Assembly (NCBI GenBank): GCA_963777595.1 | Contig: CAVZRE010000013.1 | Location: 124,001-188,000, forward strand | DNA from: CAVVFX01 sp963777595 | GTDB taxonomy: Bacteria; Acidobacteriota; Terriglobia; Bryobacterales; Bryobacteraceae | Direction of reading: 5' to 3' | Length of the DNA: 64,000 nt | Shown here: positions 9,648-17,939 of the stretch, piece by piece | Layout of the letters: every line of letters begins with the position of its first letter | Position numbering within the stretch: the stretch's first letter is position 1 | The notes under the pieces: generated by a model | Database searches by the model: none | What the model was told of the DNA's origin: nothing | What the model saw: the letters and a program-made list of their open reading frames with translations, nothing else | Program-made: the position numbers and the translations under genes

Positions 9648-10867
9648 ACGTTGCCTCTGAGGATCGAGGTCCCGGCGGCTCTCGATTTCATTTTGTCCAC
9701 CGGCCGGTTCTTGCCGTCCAGCAATTTTAGTAGCCTGGTACGCAAGAGAGGACGAAGCGGCTGCTCGACGAACTTGAACACCATAACGGAGACGGCGATT
9801 AAGCCGACAACAAAAAACATACTTCTTACCGGACTGCCCGGCGTCGAGTCGATTCCGAAAACATTGGCTATGGGAACCTGGAAAATATAGATTCCATAAC
9901 TTGCCTCACCGAGTAAGATTAATGGGCGAAGCGACAGAAATTTGGCAAGCCAACCCGTGCCATGCGCCAAGCCGAAGATCACGAGAGCCGAAAACGGGGC
10001 CGTCAGACCGCTGGCGATCAACGGACGAGGGATCCACAGACCGAAACTGAGCAGCAGTGCGGCGGCCGCGATGCCCGCATAGGCGAGCCATTGAGGATTA
10101 CCGATGGCAGCTTCGCTGCGGCCGAGAATAAAGACGCGTCCGAGCAGCATCCCCATCACAAACTCGGGCAACCGGAACAACGGAGTCACCTCAACGGCGA
10201 GTTGAGCGGTACCCATAATGGGATCCGGGGTCGTGGCATGAAAGGCCGAATACCAGGCTGGAAGCGCGAGCAAGGAGAGCCACACCAGCGGCAATAACGT
10301 GAGACATTGTTTCTTCGAGAGGCGGCCCAGCAAGGGAACCAGGACGGGAAACGCCAGATAGAAAAATGCCTCGCCTGACAACGACCACGCCGGATAATTC
10401 CAGTACCATGCCGTCCACGGTGTCCAGGCTTGCAGCAAGGCCAACACCGATGCGCCACCGAGCAACAATTTGGCCCAAGCCGTCCCGATTGAGTTTACGT
10501 GCATGGAGCCAATAATGTTGAAAGGCATCCCGATGAGGAATGCCAAGAGATATGCGGGGTAGATCCGGGCGATGCGAGCCGCCCAAAATGACCGCGAGTT
10601 CCCACGCATCAGGCCGTCGCGGGAAACATAGCTATAGGTCATGACAAATCCGGATAGCAGAAAGAAAAACCCGACCGCCGCGTAACCCGTTCCGGCAAGG
10701 CCCGCTACGGGCCACGGCGTATGTCCAAGAAACGGCCGCCCAAAATGATAGAAGACGACAAATGCGGCCGCGAAGAAGCGGACACCGGTGAGCGCGGACA
10801 ACTCCGAAGCCGGAGCTTTGGTGCTAACGGCGCATGCTGTTGTCTGAATCGATTGGGTTAAAGGCAT
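9644..10867 (-). CDS. Acyltransferase family 3 (OafA-type) membrane protein
   Basis: Multi-pass inner-membrane acyltransferase, 407 aa, that probably O-acylates the lipid-linked repeat or the growing polymer. The family start is clear at residues 22-44 (ELSALTGVRFFAAAFVVFYHF), with the YHF histidine and the arginine of GVRFF conserved. About ten transmembrane segments follow, ending at FVVGLIAVSVMVFKFVEQPLR, the usual C-terminal FxxxExP-like motif. With the WcaF-like gene it gives the cluster two independent acylation activities. Confidence 0.88.
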   Translation of the reverse strand: MPLTQSIQTTACAVSTKAPASELSALTGVRFFAAAFVVFYHFGRPFLGHTPWPVAGLAGTGYAAVGFFFLLSGFVMTYSYVSRDGLMRGNSRSFWAARIARIYPAYLLAFLIGMPFNIIGSMHVNSIGTAWAKLLLGGASVLALLQAWTPWTAWYWNYPAWSLSGEAFFYLAFPVLVPLLGRLSKKQCLTLLPLVWLSLLALPAWYSAFHATTPDPIMGTAQLAVEVTPLFRLPEFVMGMLLGRVFILGRSEAAIGNPQWLAYAGIAAAALLLSFGLWIPRPLIASGLTAPFSALVIFGLAHGTGWLAKFLSLRPLILLGEASYGIYIFQVPIANVFGIDSTPGSPVRSMFFVVGLIAVSVMVFKFVEQPLRPLLRTRLLKLLDGKNRPVDKMKSRAAGTSILRGNV

Positions 10868-10897
10868 GATAAACAGCCGAAAGGGTCCGTGTCCGAG

Positions 10898-12076
10898 TTA
10901 GAGCAACTGCGACAAATGACCGCGAAGCTGATTCGCGGCTCCGGGCCAGGTGAAAAGCTGCGCGCGTGCGCGGCCCCGAACAGAGTATTCATTCCGCAAC
11001 GAAGGGTTGCGGATCAAAGCATCCAGAGCGTCGATGTAGTCGGAAGCCTTAAGAGTTTCGATCAGAATGGCGGCATTGCCCGCGATCTCCGGTATCGAAG
11101 ATGAATTGCTGGCAACTACGGGTGCGCCGCACGCCATCGCTTCAATGACCGGCAGTCCAAAGCCTTCGTAAAGAGACGGGAACCAAACCGCCTGCGCGGC
11201 CGAATAGAGGGCGCACAGCGCGTCATCGGACACGAAGCCGGTCAGGACCACGGAAGGGATCTGCTTCGCCCTTTCTATATATGGCTGGTCGCAATGACTG
11301 GTGATTACCAGTTTCAGACCCGGGTGCCTCTCCAGCAGAACCGGCCAATTCTGCAGCACCATGTCCGCATTCTTACGGTACGAAAGGCCGCGGGGCAGCA
11401 GGATAAACGGCGTGTCGTTCAGCTTCATCTCAGCGAGATATTGCTTGCCCTGCTCTGTGACCGGTTCGAGGAAGTTTTCTGTTACGGCGTTGTGCACGAC
11501 CCGGATGCGGTTGCGAATCGAAGGAAAGAAGTGAGCTAAACGTTCCGCGGAAAAATGCGATACGACGTGAAACATGTCCGCGTGGCGCGAGAGCGCGTTG
11601 TATAAAATCTGCCATTTTACCTTGGTCTTGTAATAGGCGAGATCATGGCGATGCGCATCCTTCTCAAAATAGGCGGCGTCATGTAATGTCACAGCAATCC
11701 GGCTCTTGCGTGCGGGCACAAAGGACTCACCGGTGCAATAGACCACGTCCGCTTCGGGCCAGTAGCTCTCCGACTTGGGAGTCGAGAGGAGTAACCAGCG
11801 CAATTGCTGCCGGGACGTTTCACTGGCGATGAAGCGATAGTCGAAACTACTCCAAGGCTCGCCGACTTTGGGAACGATGCGCTCGTGATCCGCAGGATCG
11901 GCCAAAATCTTCAGCGACATACCCGCCTGTCGCGAGAGATGCTCGATCATCTGACGAGCTACGCGGCCGGCGCCGGTTGAGCCATAAATATTTCTCAAAT
12001 GAACGTAGGCCAACAGGCGCATCGGCTTGCCCGCGCCCTCGACCGTTAACGGCGTTGAACTTAAAACCGTGGTCAT
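10898..12076 (-). CDS. Glycosyltransferase family 4
   Basis: GT-B glycosyltransferase, 392 aa from the ATG at 12076. That start is chosen because it overlaps the upstream stop as ATGA; the open frame running far into the flippase gene is a shadow. The N-terminal half has AYVHLRNIYGSTGAGRVARQ. The C-terminal half has FILLPRGLSYRKNADMVLQN, SVVLTGFVSDDAL and SLYEGFGLPVIEAMACGAPV, the strongest GT4 signature in this operon. It resembles mannosyl- and rhamnosyl-transferases of GT4 in that motif, but the donor is not certain. Confidence 0.9.
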   Translation of the reverse strand: MTTVLSSTPLTVEGAGKPMRLLAYVHLRNIYGSTGAGRVARQMIEHLSRQAGMSLKILADPADHERIVPKVGEPWSSFDYRFIASETSRQQLRWLLLSTPKSESYWPEADVVYCTGESFVPARKSRIAVTLHDAAYFEKDAHRHDLAYYKTKVKWQILYNALSRHADMFHVVSHFSAERLAHFFPSIRNRIRVVHNAVTENFLEPVTEQGKQYLAEMKLNDTPFILLPRGLSYRKNADMVLQNWPVLLERHPGLKLVITSHCDQPYIERAKQIPSVVLTGFVSDDALCALYSAAQAVWFPSLYEGFGLPVIEAMACGAPVVASNSSSIPEIAGNAAILIETLKASDYIDALDALIRNPSLRNEYSVRGRARAQLFTWPGAANQLRGHLSQLL

Positions 12077-13680
12077 GCGCCGCTCTCCGAACCCGCTCCG
12101 GAAGCGAAAGACAGCCGGCTCTGTTTGAAACTGCGCCAGAACTGCGCCAGTTGTTGCACATCGGGGACCAGTTTCTGTGACCGCCCGGCGAGCGTCAACA
12201 CCCAGAGCGTAGCCGCCACCGTGGCTGCCATGATTCCGCTCCACAAAATCATATGTCCGGGAGCATTCAGGCGAAGAAGTTCCTCGCCGGAAAGCAAAGC
12301 GACTCCAGCCGCGCCCAGGAGATAGATGCCAACGGTTCCGGAACTGGTTTCTTTCCGCATTCGCAAATAGGTAAAGGTGACCGTCCCGCTGACAAAATGC
12401 GCGACCAGATAAATTGCCGTTGCGGAAGCCGCCCCGCCCCGTGTAACAAACACAGTGGCACCGATTGCCACGACCGCGGCCCACACCGCATTAATGACGC
12501 CCCACGCGCGAATCGACACAATGGTGAGCCGCGCCCCGGCCGGCGCGCTTCCCATGTGGACGACCGATGTCGCAAGAGCGAGGGCCGCCGGTAAAACGCC
12601 CGGCCGGAATGCGGCCCCGTAGGCCATCGGCAATGCCCAAGGCAGGAGGATAATACCGATTCCGGCGCAAAGGACCGTCACTGCGACTGACGCGAAAGTA
12701 CAAACAGCCAGCACGCGCTCGGGATCCCTCGCCGATGTCTCGTGGCCGCCAATCATCAACGCCAGGGCGCTTTCCGTCAGCAAGGCAGGTCCCAGGGCGA
12801 CTACATTCCGCAGTTGGTGGGCCACGGCGAACAGGCCTACCTGCGCGAGGCTCTTATCCGAACGAGCTACCAAGGAAGTCAGCCACCAACCTGCCAGATT
12901 CAGGACAACCAAGCCGCTTAATTGGACCAGACCGAACCCCCAGATTTGCCGGACCATGGCGCTCACATTTTTGCGTGCCGGGCGTCCTACCGCAGACAGA
13001 CCCAAGCGGCGGGCGAACACCAGGCAGGCGATCACCGCCGCGAAGGCGACTCCAGCCTGCGTGGCGACCATTGGGGTAGGCCCGTAATGCGCAGCGACCG
13101 GCATCAGGCCGAGCATGCCGGCTCCCACAATTCCCGAGAGCAGGACGATGGCGCCTAATCGCCGCCGGCCGATCAGGAAACCGCGGAAACACTCCAGCAG
13201 AATTGCGCCGCCGGCACATAACGAAGCAAGCCGGAGCAGGCCCGCCAAATCGTCCTTGCGCAACAGCCAGTGCGCCAGAAAGCCGGCGGTACCATATAAA
13301 ACCCCCATGGCGATGGCTGCGGACACCAAAGAGATGATCGACAGCGCACGCACGACGGCGGCATATTCGGCTGTGTCACGGGCGGGTTGCGCGGAAAAAC
13401 GAGTGGCGGTGGAACCGATCCCGCCAGCCGCATAATTAGCAATGTTTGTTGCGGTAGTCAGCGAAACCGAGTAGGCGCCGAAGACTTGCGATCCGGCGAA
13501 CCGGGCAGCCATCACATTGGCGACGAAGCCAAAGCCCCGCTCGATCAGCATCGCGATACCGAGCGCCGAGGTACCGCTTAACAAATCCCTGGCGAGCGAG
13601 CGCGATTTGGACGCACCGGGACCGGGGACGATGACAGCCTCATTGTCCCGGTAGTCTTTGTCTATAAGGGGTGGCGCCAC
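12073..13680 (-). CDS. Wzx-type oligosaccharide flippase
   Basis: Polytopic membrane protein of 535 aa with twelve to fourteen hydrophobic segments, in the MOP/MATE-like polysaccharide flippase class. It should move the undecaprenyl-linked repeat unit to the periplasmic face. Recognisable stretches are MLIERGFGFVANVMAARFAG, where the first helix carries the usual small-residue pattern, and GFGLVQLSGLVVLNLAGWWL in mid-protein. Both tails are cytoplasmic and polar. It begins 12 nt after the kinase gene ends and overlaps the downstream glycosyltransferase by 4 nt. Confidence 0.85.
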   Translation of the reverse strand: MAPPLIDKDYRDNEAVIVPGPGASKSRSLARDLLSGTSALGIAMLIERGFGFVANVMAARFAGSQVFGAYSVSLTTATNIANYAAGGIGSTATRFSAQPARDTAEYAAVVRALSIISLVSAAIAMGVLYGTAGFLAHWLLRKDDLAGLLRLASLCAGGAILLECFRGFLIGRRRLGAIVLLSGIVGAGMLGLMPVAAHYGPTPMVATQAGVAFAAVIACLVFARRLGLSAVGRPARKNVSAMVRQIWGFGLVQLSGLVVLNLAGWWLTSLVARSDKSLAQVGLFAVAHQLRNVVALGPALLTESALALMIGGHETSARDPERVLAVCTFASVAVTVLCAGIGIILLPWALPMAYGAAFRPGVLPAALALATSVVHMGSAPAGARLTIVSIRAWGVINAVWAAVVAIGATVFVTRGGAASATAIYLVAHFVSGTVTFTYLRMRKETSSGTVGIYLLGAAGVALLSGEELLRLNAPGHMILWSGIMAATVAATLWVLTLAGRSQKLVPDVQQLAQFWRSFKQSRLSFASGAGSESGA

Positions 13681-13692
13681 GTTTGACTCGTC

Positions 13693-15969
13693 CTAAGCGT
13701 TAGACGGCTTATAGTATTCGTTGTATTTTTTGTAGTAGCCGTAGCCCGCTTCGCGCCTTGAATCAAAATCGTTCAGGATGACGCCGATGACCGGTGTATT
13801 GACAGCCGCGAAGCCATCGTAGGCGACGACAGCCATTTCGCGCGTGGTTGAATTTGCACGGACAATCAAGATTGCGCCGTCTGCGGTTTCGCAGAAGATT
13901 CGTGCATCCGCGAGATTCAACATGGGCGGCGTGTCGATGAGGACGACATCAAACTTCGCGGCCAGCGACTTAATGACCAACGGCAGATTGGGCGAGTGCA
14001 GCAGGCTGATGGAGTCTGCGTCGCACTTGGAACCGCTCGGCACCAAAGATACGCCAGGGACCGATGTCGGCTTGACGAGTTTGTCAATGTCGTCTTCGTG
14101 GAGAATTTCTTCACCCCGGAGTGCATCGCGCAGCCCGTAGCCGTTATCGACGCCCAAGCTCTTGTGAAGCCGCGGATTGCGGAGGTCGCCGTCGACGACG
14201 ATCACGCGTTTGCGAGTCTCGGCTAAGGCGATAGCCAGATTGGCAGTCGCGGTAGTTTTGCCTTCGCCGACGCTCGGACTGGAGACTACAAGAACCGCCG
14301 ATTTATAGGACCGCCGTTTCGCGATGAAGATGGAATTAATTGCCACCCGGTAGGCTTCCGCGAGAAGAGAGTCGCGATTGGTCCAGGTGGTGAGATCGAA
14401 CTTCCCGCGCTCCTCACGCCGGAAGCGCTGCAGGAAACCTGGGCGCAGACGGCTGTCGACGTTCACCGAAGGAATGACGCCGACTTCCCGAATCTTCAGC
14501 TGCCGTTTGACATCTTCCGGCGTTCTGAGTCTGGGATCGTTGCGTTGTTTGATTAGCGCAAACATGAGACTGAATAGCGCCGCGACTCCGCCGCCGATGG
14601 CCGTGGTTACGGTCATGCGGGGGGCAATCGGGATCAACGGGACCTTGGCGGGGTCGACGACCCGAACGGTGCTGGCGCGCAGGGCGGTCACAAATCCCGC
14701 TTCCTTGGCGCGTTCGAGCAGGCTTTCATAAAGCGCCCGATTAGATTTGACGTCGCGGTCGAGCATCTCGATCTGCGCGTTTCTTTCAAGTTGTTTGGCG
14801 ACAATCTTTTGCTGCTGGGCAAACTGCTCGCCAATCAACTCGGTGCGCTGCAGCGAGGAGGTGTATTCGTTCTTGGCACGGGCGATCACGTTCGACCGTT
14901 CTTTTTGGATGGCGAGGTCAATCTCAGCTAACTGAGCCTGGATATGCTTGACGTCGGGATGCGTGGGAAGCAGCGGCGGGCTCATCTTGGCGAGTTGCTG
15001 GCCGAGTTCCGTCTTCTTCATCTGATACTCTTTGAGCGGGCCGCTGTCCAGAACCATCGGCAACGTTTCGGGAGCAACGGTAGTGGTCAGCTGATATTGA
15101 GTGAGTTTGGTAATCCGGTCGGCCTCTGCGCGCGACGCCTCGTCCTGGAGCTGGCGCAGTTTGGTTTGCGCAATGGTCTCTTTGTCGGCGGTATACACCG
15201 CGTTGTCGCGCTGCATTGCCTGGAGCCGGTTTTCCGAGTCGGACAGCTTATCGCGGACATCCGCCACCTGTTTGGTCAGCCATTCGCTGGTCTTCTGCGC
15301 TGCCAACAGACGTGAGTCCAAGCCGTCGACGATAAACTGCTGAGTCAAGGTGTTGCAGAATTCAGCCGAGAGTTGCGCGTCCCATCCGGCGCAGCTGATT
15401 TCCACCAGCCGCGTCATTCCCATGGGCTTCACTTTGAGGTTATCGGCAATAAACTGGAGCGCCGATTTTCGCGGCAAGTCACCTCCAGTGCCTTTTCCCA
15501 GCTGCTTTTGCCAGATGGTCAGCAAATCCTGGCGAGGCACTTTCTTACCTCCCACGGAATTGAGTTTCGTGACCACTTCGGAAACCAATGATTCACTCTG
15601 CAGCAGTTTGATCTGCGTTTGCACAAACGATTCATCCGAAGAGTTCCCAGACTGTTCCGTGGGGTCGACGGCCCGCATGTTCATGAAGGAGGAGTTAATC
15701 CCCTGGATCTCCACGGATGTGTGAGCTCGAAATACGGGCAGTGAAGTCAACGTGAAGGCAAAGCCGACTAAGCAGCCTGCCAGGACCGAACCTGCAACCA
15801 GCCAGCGATGGCTCCAGAAAGTGCGCGCATACTCGATCGCCATACTGGGCTCCGGTTCAACCGGCATCCGGCGCGCCCAGATATCGCTCTCCTGAATAAG
15901 GCCCGCACCTTGTCGAGGCTCACGCCTGACAGGAGCGGGAAGAAAATCAAAGTCTCTATCATTGTTCAT
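13693..15969 (-). CDS. Wzc-like polysaccharide co-polymerase fused to bacterial tyrosine kinase (BY-kinase)
   Basis: Inner-membrane chain-length regulator and autokinase, 758 aa. A Wzz-type region with flanking membrane segments (about 50-75 and 465-485) encloses a long periplasmic coiled-coil section. The C-terminal kinase has Walker A SVGEGKTTATANLAIAL, Walker A' VIVVDGDLRNPRLHK and Walker B VLIDTPPMLNLADA. The tail, REAGYGYYKKYNEYYKPSNA, has six tyrosines and is the expected autophosphorylation cluster. It is the single-polypeptide arrangement typical of Gram-negatives. It lies 5 nt from the Wza-like gene, its usual partner. Confidence 0.95.
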   Translation of the reverse strand: MNNDRDFDFLPAPVRREPRQGAGLIQESDIWARRMPVEPEPSMAIEYARTFWSHRWLVAGSVLAGCLVGFAFTLTSLPVFRAHTSVEIQGINSSFMNMRAVDPTEQSGNSSDESFVQTQIKLLQSESLVSEVVTKLNSVGGKKVPRQDLLTIWQKQLGKGTGGDLPRKSALQFIADNLKVKPMGMTRLVEISCAGWDAQLSAEFCNTLTQQFIVDGLDSRLLAAQKTSEWLTKQVADVRDKLSDSENRLQAMQRDNAVYTADKETIAQTKLRQLQDEASRAEADRITKLTQYQLTTTVAPETLPMVLDSGPLKEYQMKKTELGQQLAKMSPPLLPTHPDVKHIQAQLAEIDLAIQKERSNVIARAKNEYTSSLQRTELIGEQFAQQQKIVAKQLERNAQIEMLDRDVKSNRALYESLLERAKEAGFVTALRASTVRVVDPAKVPLIPIAPRMTVTTAIGGGVAALFSLMFALIKQRNDPRLRTPEDVKRQLKIREVGVIPSVNVDSRLRPGFLQRFRREERGKFDLTTWTNRDSLLAEAYRVAINSIFIAKRRSYKSAVLVVSSPSVGEGKTTATANLAIALAETRKRVIVVDGDLRNPRLHKSLGVDNGYGLRDALRGEEILHEDDIDKLVKPTSVPGVSLVPSGSKCDADSISLLHSPNLPLVIKSLAAKFDVVLIDTPPMLNLADARIFCETADGAILIVRANSTTREMAVVAYDGFAAVNTPVIGVILNDFDSRREAGYGYYKKYNEYYKPSNA

Positions 15970-15974
15970 TGTTG

Positions 15975-16934
15975 TTACCGCCAGACTGCAATTCCTGTAC
16001 CGACTTGCAAGGCCGCCTCCGCGGTTCGCAACGCTATGCTTCTTGGGACATTGTTTGGAATATACAGGATGTCATTCGCCCGCATTTCCACATCCGGTGC
16101 TTTGCCGGATAGAATTTTGTCCAAATTTACCGCTATCTCAGATTTGGGACCACCGTCCGCGGCCGGACGGAGTATGATCGATTTTTTGGGAGCCGCATTT
16201 GGCTGCCACCCTTCCGCCAGTGAAAGCGCCTTCAGCACGGAGACACTGGAGCGGGAGGTCAGGGGAAAGCCACCGGCTCTCTTGACCTGGCCCAACACGT
16301 AAATCAACTCAGCTTTAGAGACGGAGATGACGTCGTGTGGCCGAACGTAAATATTGTCACGGGGGATGCCCGCATTCATTAGTTTTTCGACGTCGAGTTC
16401 AGCGACACTGAATTCTCCGCTCAAATCCATCCGCGCATCCGGGAGCGGGATCTTGCCCCACTGGATCTCGCGAGTAATCCGTATGGTCGAGCCGGCATCA
16501 GGGCGCAGTCCTCCCGCGTCAGACACAACTTCGAGAAGACGCTTGGGTCCGGCCAGCGGGTGGGAGCCGGGATTCGTTACGGAGCCAATCACGGTCACCA
16601 TCTGGCTTTGGTATTCGGCAACGTTTACCGAAATTGCCGGATCGCTGATGTATTTTTTGGCAGCCGTAGCGACGGCGTCCTTGAACTGCGCCGGGGTTAA
16701 TCCCGCCGCGCGCACAGAGCCTAGGAGGGGTAAGTCGACACATCCCGACGGCGCCACACGGAAGGGCTTGTCGGGTATATCCGGAAGGTCGACGATCCGG
16801 ATGGTAAGTTTGTCGTCAATTCCGATGATGTAGCCATCAGCGGTCGGTGCGTCGGTTGGAGCTGCACACAAAAAACTGGCTGCCAATAACGCGGTTGCAA
16901 AGACTCCCGCTCCTGCAGGACGGCCCATATTCAT
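15975..16934 (-). CDS. Wza-like polysaccharide export protein (SLBB domains)
   Basis: Periplasmic/outer-membrane component of the export channel, 319 aa. Residues 1-25 form a signal peptide (GVFATALLAASFLCAAPTDA). I see no clear lipobox, although FLCAAP could be one. A Poly_export domain follows (YIIGIDDKLTIRIVDLPDIP), then two SLBB segments (VTVIGSVTNPGSHPL and IYVLGQVKRAGGFPL). The C-terminal IALRTAEAALQVGTGIAVWR could be the amphipathic outer-membrane helix, as in Wza. It lies 13 nt from the NusG-like gene and 5 nt from the kinase gene. Confidence 0.9.
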   Translation of the reverse strand: MNMGRPAGAGVFATALLAASFLCAAPTDAPTADGYIIGIDDKLTIRIVDLPDIPDKPFRVAPSGCVDLPLLGSVRAAGLTPAQFKDAVATAAKKYISDPAISVNVAEYQSQMVTVIGSVTNPGSHPLAGPKRLLEVVSDAGGLRPDAGSTIRITREIQWGKIPLPDARMDLSGEFSVAELDVEKLMNAGIPRDNIYVRPHDVISVSKAELIYVLGQVKRAGGFPLTSRSSVSVLKALSLAEGWQPNAAPKKSIILRPAADGGPKSEIAVNLDKILSGKAPDVEMRANDILYIPNNVPRSIALRTAEAALQVGTGIAVWR

Positions 16935-16947
16935 TCCTCCGGTTCAG

Positions 16948-17490
16948 CTAGGCACGCAGGCCGCGGAGCGAAACCGCCCCGCCGACCCAATACTCCTCCA
17001 CGGCCGGCTCAATCCACGTAGCGGGGATTTCTACCATGACCGACCTCTGAAGGAGCGTTATCGAAACCACAAACCGATCCACATTCTTAATTCGAACTAA
17101 CAAACCACGCGAACCTTGTAGGGGACCGCGACTAATGATCACTCGTTTTCCGATCCCAACGTAGTCCACCGGACGGCGGGCGAGGACGCTTTGAGAGATC
17201 GCCAGAACCGTCTCTATCTCCTCATCCGCAATCGGGCTGGGCTGATTACCCACTCCGACGATCCGGCAAATTCCCGGACAAGTCAACACATCCAATGGAT
17301 TAGAAGCATCAAACCGAGCAAAAACATACCCCCTAAATAGAGGGATTTCAACCAGCTTTTTCCGATCCGACCACTGCCTTTCTTCCTGGAATGAGGGACA
17401 GGAAGCTTCACAGCCTCTGCTTTCGAGTGATGCCGTTACGGCCCATTCGCGATTCGCTTTGACTTGTAGAGCGTACCAGGGAAGTGTCAT
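16948..17490 (-). CDS. NusG/RfaH-like transcription antiterminator, first gene of the EPS operon
   Basis: Specialised NusG paralogue of 180 aa. The NGN domain starts at WYALQVKANREWAV and contains PLFRGYVFARFD, a highly conserved NGN strand. The KOW-type C-terminal domain is around residues 112-150 (GKRVIISRGPLQGSRGLLV). As first gene of a long capsule or exopolysaccharide operon it fits the RfaH/UpxY/LoaP class, which lets polymerase read through its own cluster. The start at 17490 gives the canonical MTLPWYALQV opening; the frame is open 44 codons further upstream without a convincing start. Confidence 0.88.
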   Translation of the reverse strand: MTLPWYALQVKANREWAVTASLESRGCEASCPSFQEERQWSDRKKLVEIPLFRGYVFARFDASNPLDVLTCPGICRIVGVGNQPSPIADEEIETVLAISQSVLARRPVDYVGIGKRVIISRGPLQGSRGLLVRIKNVDRFVVSITLLQRSVMVEIPATWIEPAVEEYWVGGAVSLRGLRA

Positions 17491-17638
17491 TAAAGTAACG
17501 GAAACAGTTCTGCACCGAAGCCGAGTTTGTAAAAACTTAGCCAAAACTAACAATTTTGGGCATGCTCCCGCATCGTTACCCACAAACCTGGATGGGCAAA
17601 TCAACGGGAAAAGAGAGCACACAAACCGACTTCCTCAA

Positions 17639-17667
17639 ACCTTAGCGGTGCGTGAGCTAAGTGTCAA
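17639..17667 (-). promoter_or_regulatory. Candidate sigma-70 promoter of the EPS operon
   Basis: Read on the minus strand, a perfect TTGACA (17662-17667) is followed after 17 nt by TAAGGT (17639-17644). Transcription would start near 17632 and leave a leader of about 140 nt before the NusG-like gene, long enough to hold a pause or antitermination signal. The -10 match is only 3 of 6, so this is a candidate. Confidence 0.4.
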
Positions 17668-17867
17668 CGCCTACTCCGTAATATTTTACACTGTTATACA
17701 GCAAAAACGGTGCGATGCCGAACCAGCCGAAATTCCGGTACCAGGACTCTCATTAGGAAATGCAGGAGTCAATCGTAGCAGCCATTCGGGTACTAAGAAA
17801 CACTAATTTCGTTAACAATTTAGCGACAACAGCCTCCGAGCGTGTTGTAACGCACGTTTGTTATTTA

Positions 17868-17885
17868 TAGACCTCACGTGGTCTA
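17868..17885. promoter_or_regulatory. Perfect inverted repeat TAGACC-N6-GGTCTA, possible operator
   Basis: Two 6-base arms separated by TCACGT, about 55-70 bp upstream of the secreted-protein gene and between the two divergent transcription units. The size and symmetry suit a dimeric regulator, but no regulator gene is adjacent. Confidence 0.3.
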
Positions 17886-17939
17886 CTGTAAGTTAATTAT
17901 AAGACGCTTTCGTCCCATTCCGAGGTTTCCGAGGTTTCA

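Larger units (their letters stand above)
17491..17939. other. 450-bp divergent control region of the EPS operon
   Basis: No gene is visible between the NusG-like gene and the secreted-protein gene at 17940. The left 140 nt form the untranslated leader of the EPS operon. A minus-strand promoter candidate (17639-17667) and an inverted repeat (17868-17885) are listed separately. A plus-strand -10-like TATAAG occurs at 17898-17903 without a good -35. The RBS region of the 17940 gene carries a small tandem duplication (CCGAGGTTT twice, about 17920-17938). Confidence 0.5.

Noticed and set aside
2..17490. EPS operon considered as a recently acquired island
   Set aside because: No integrase, tRNA junction, direct repeats or clear change in base composition at either end that I can see; such operons are normal chromosomal loci.
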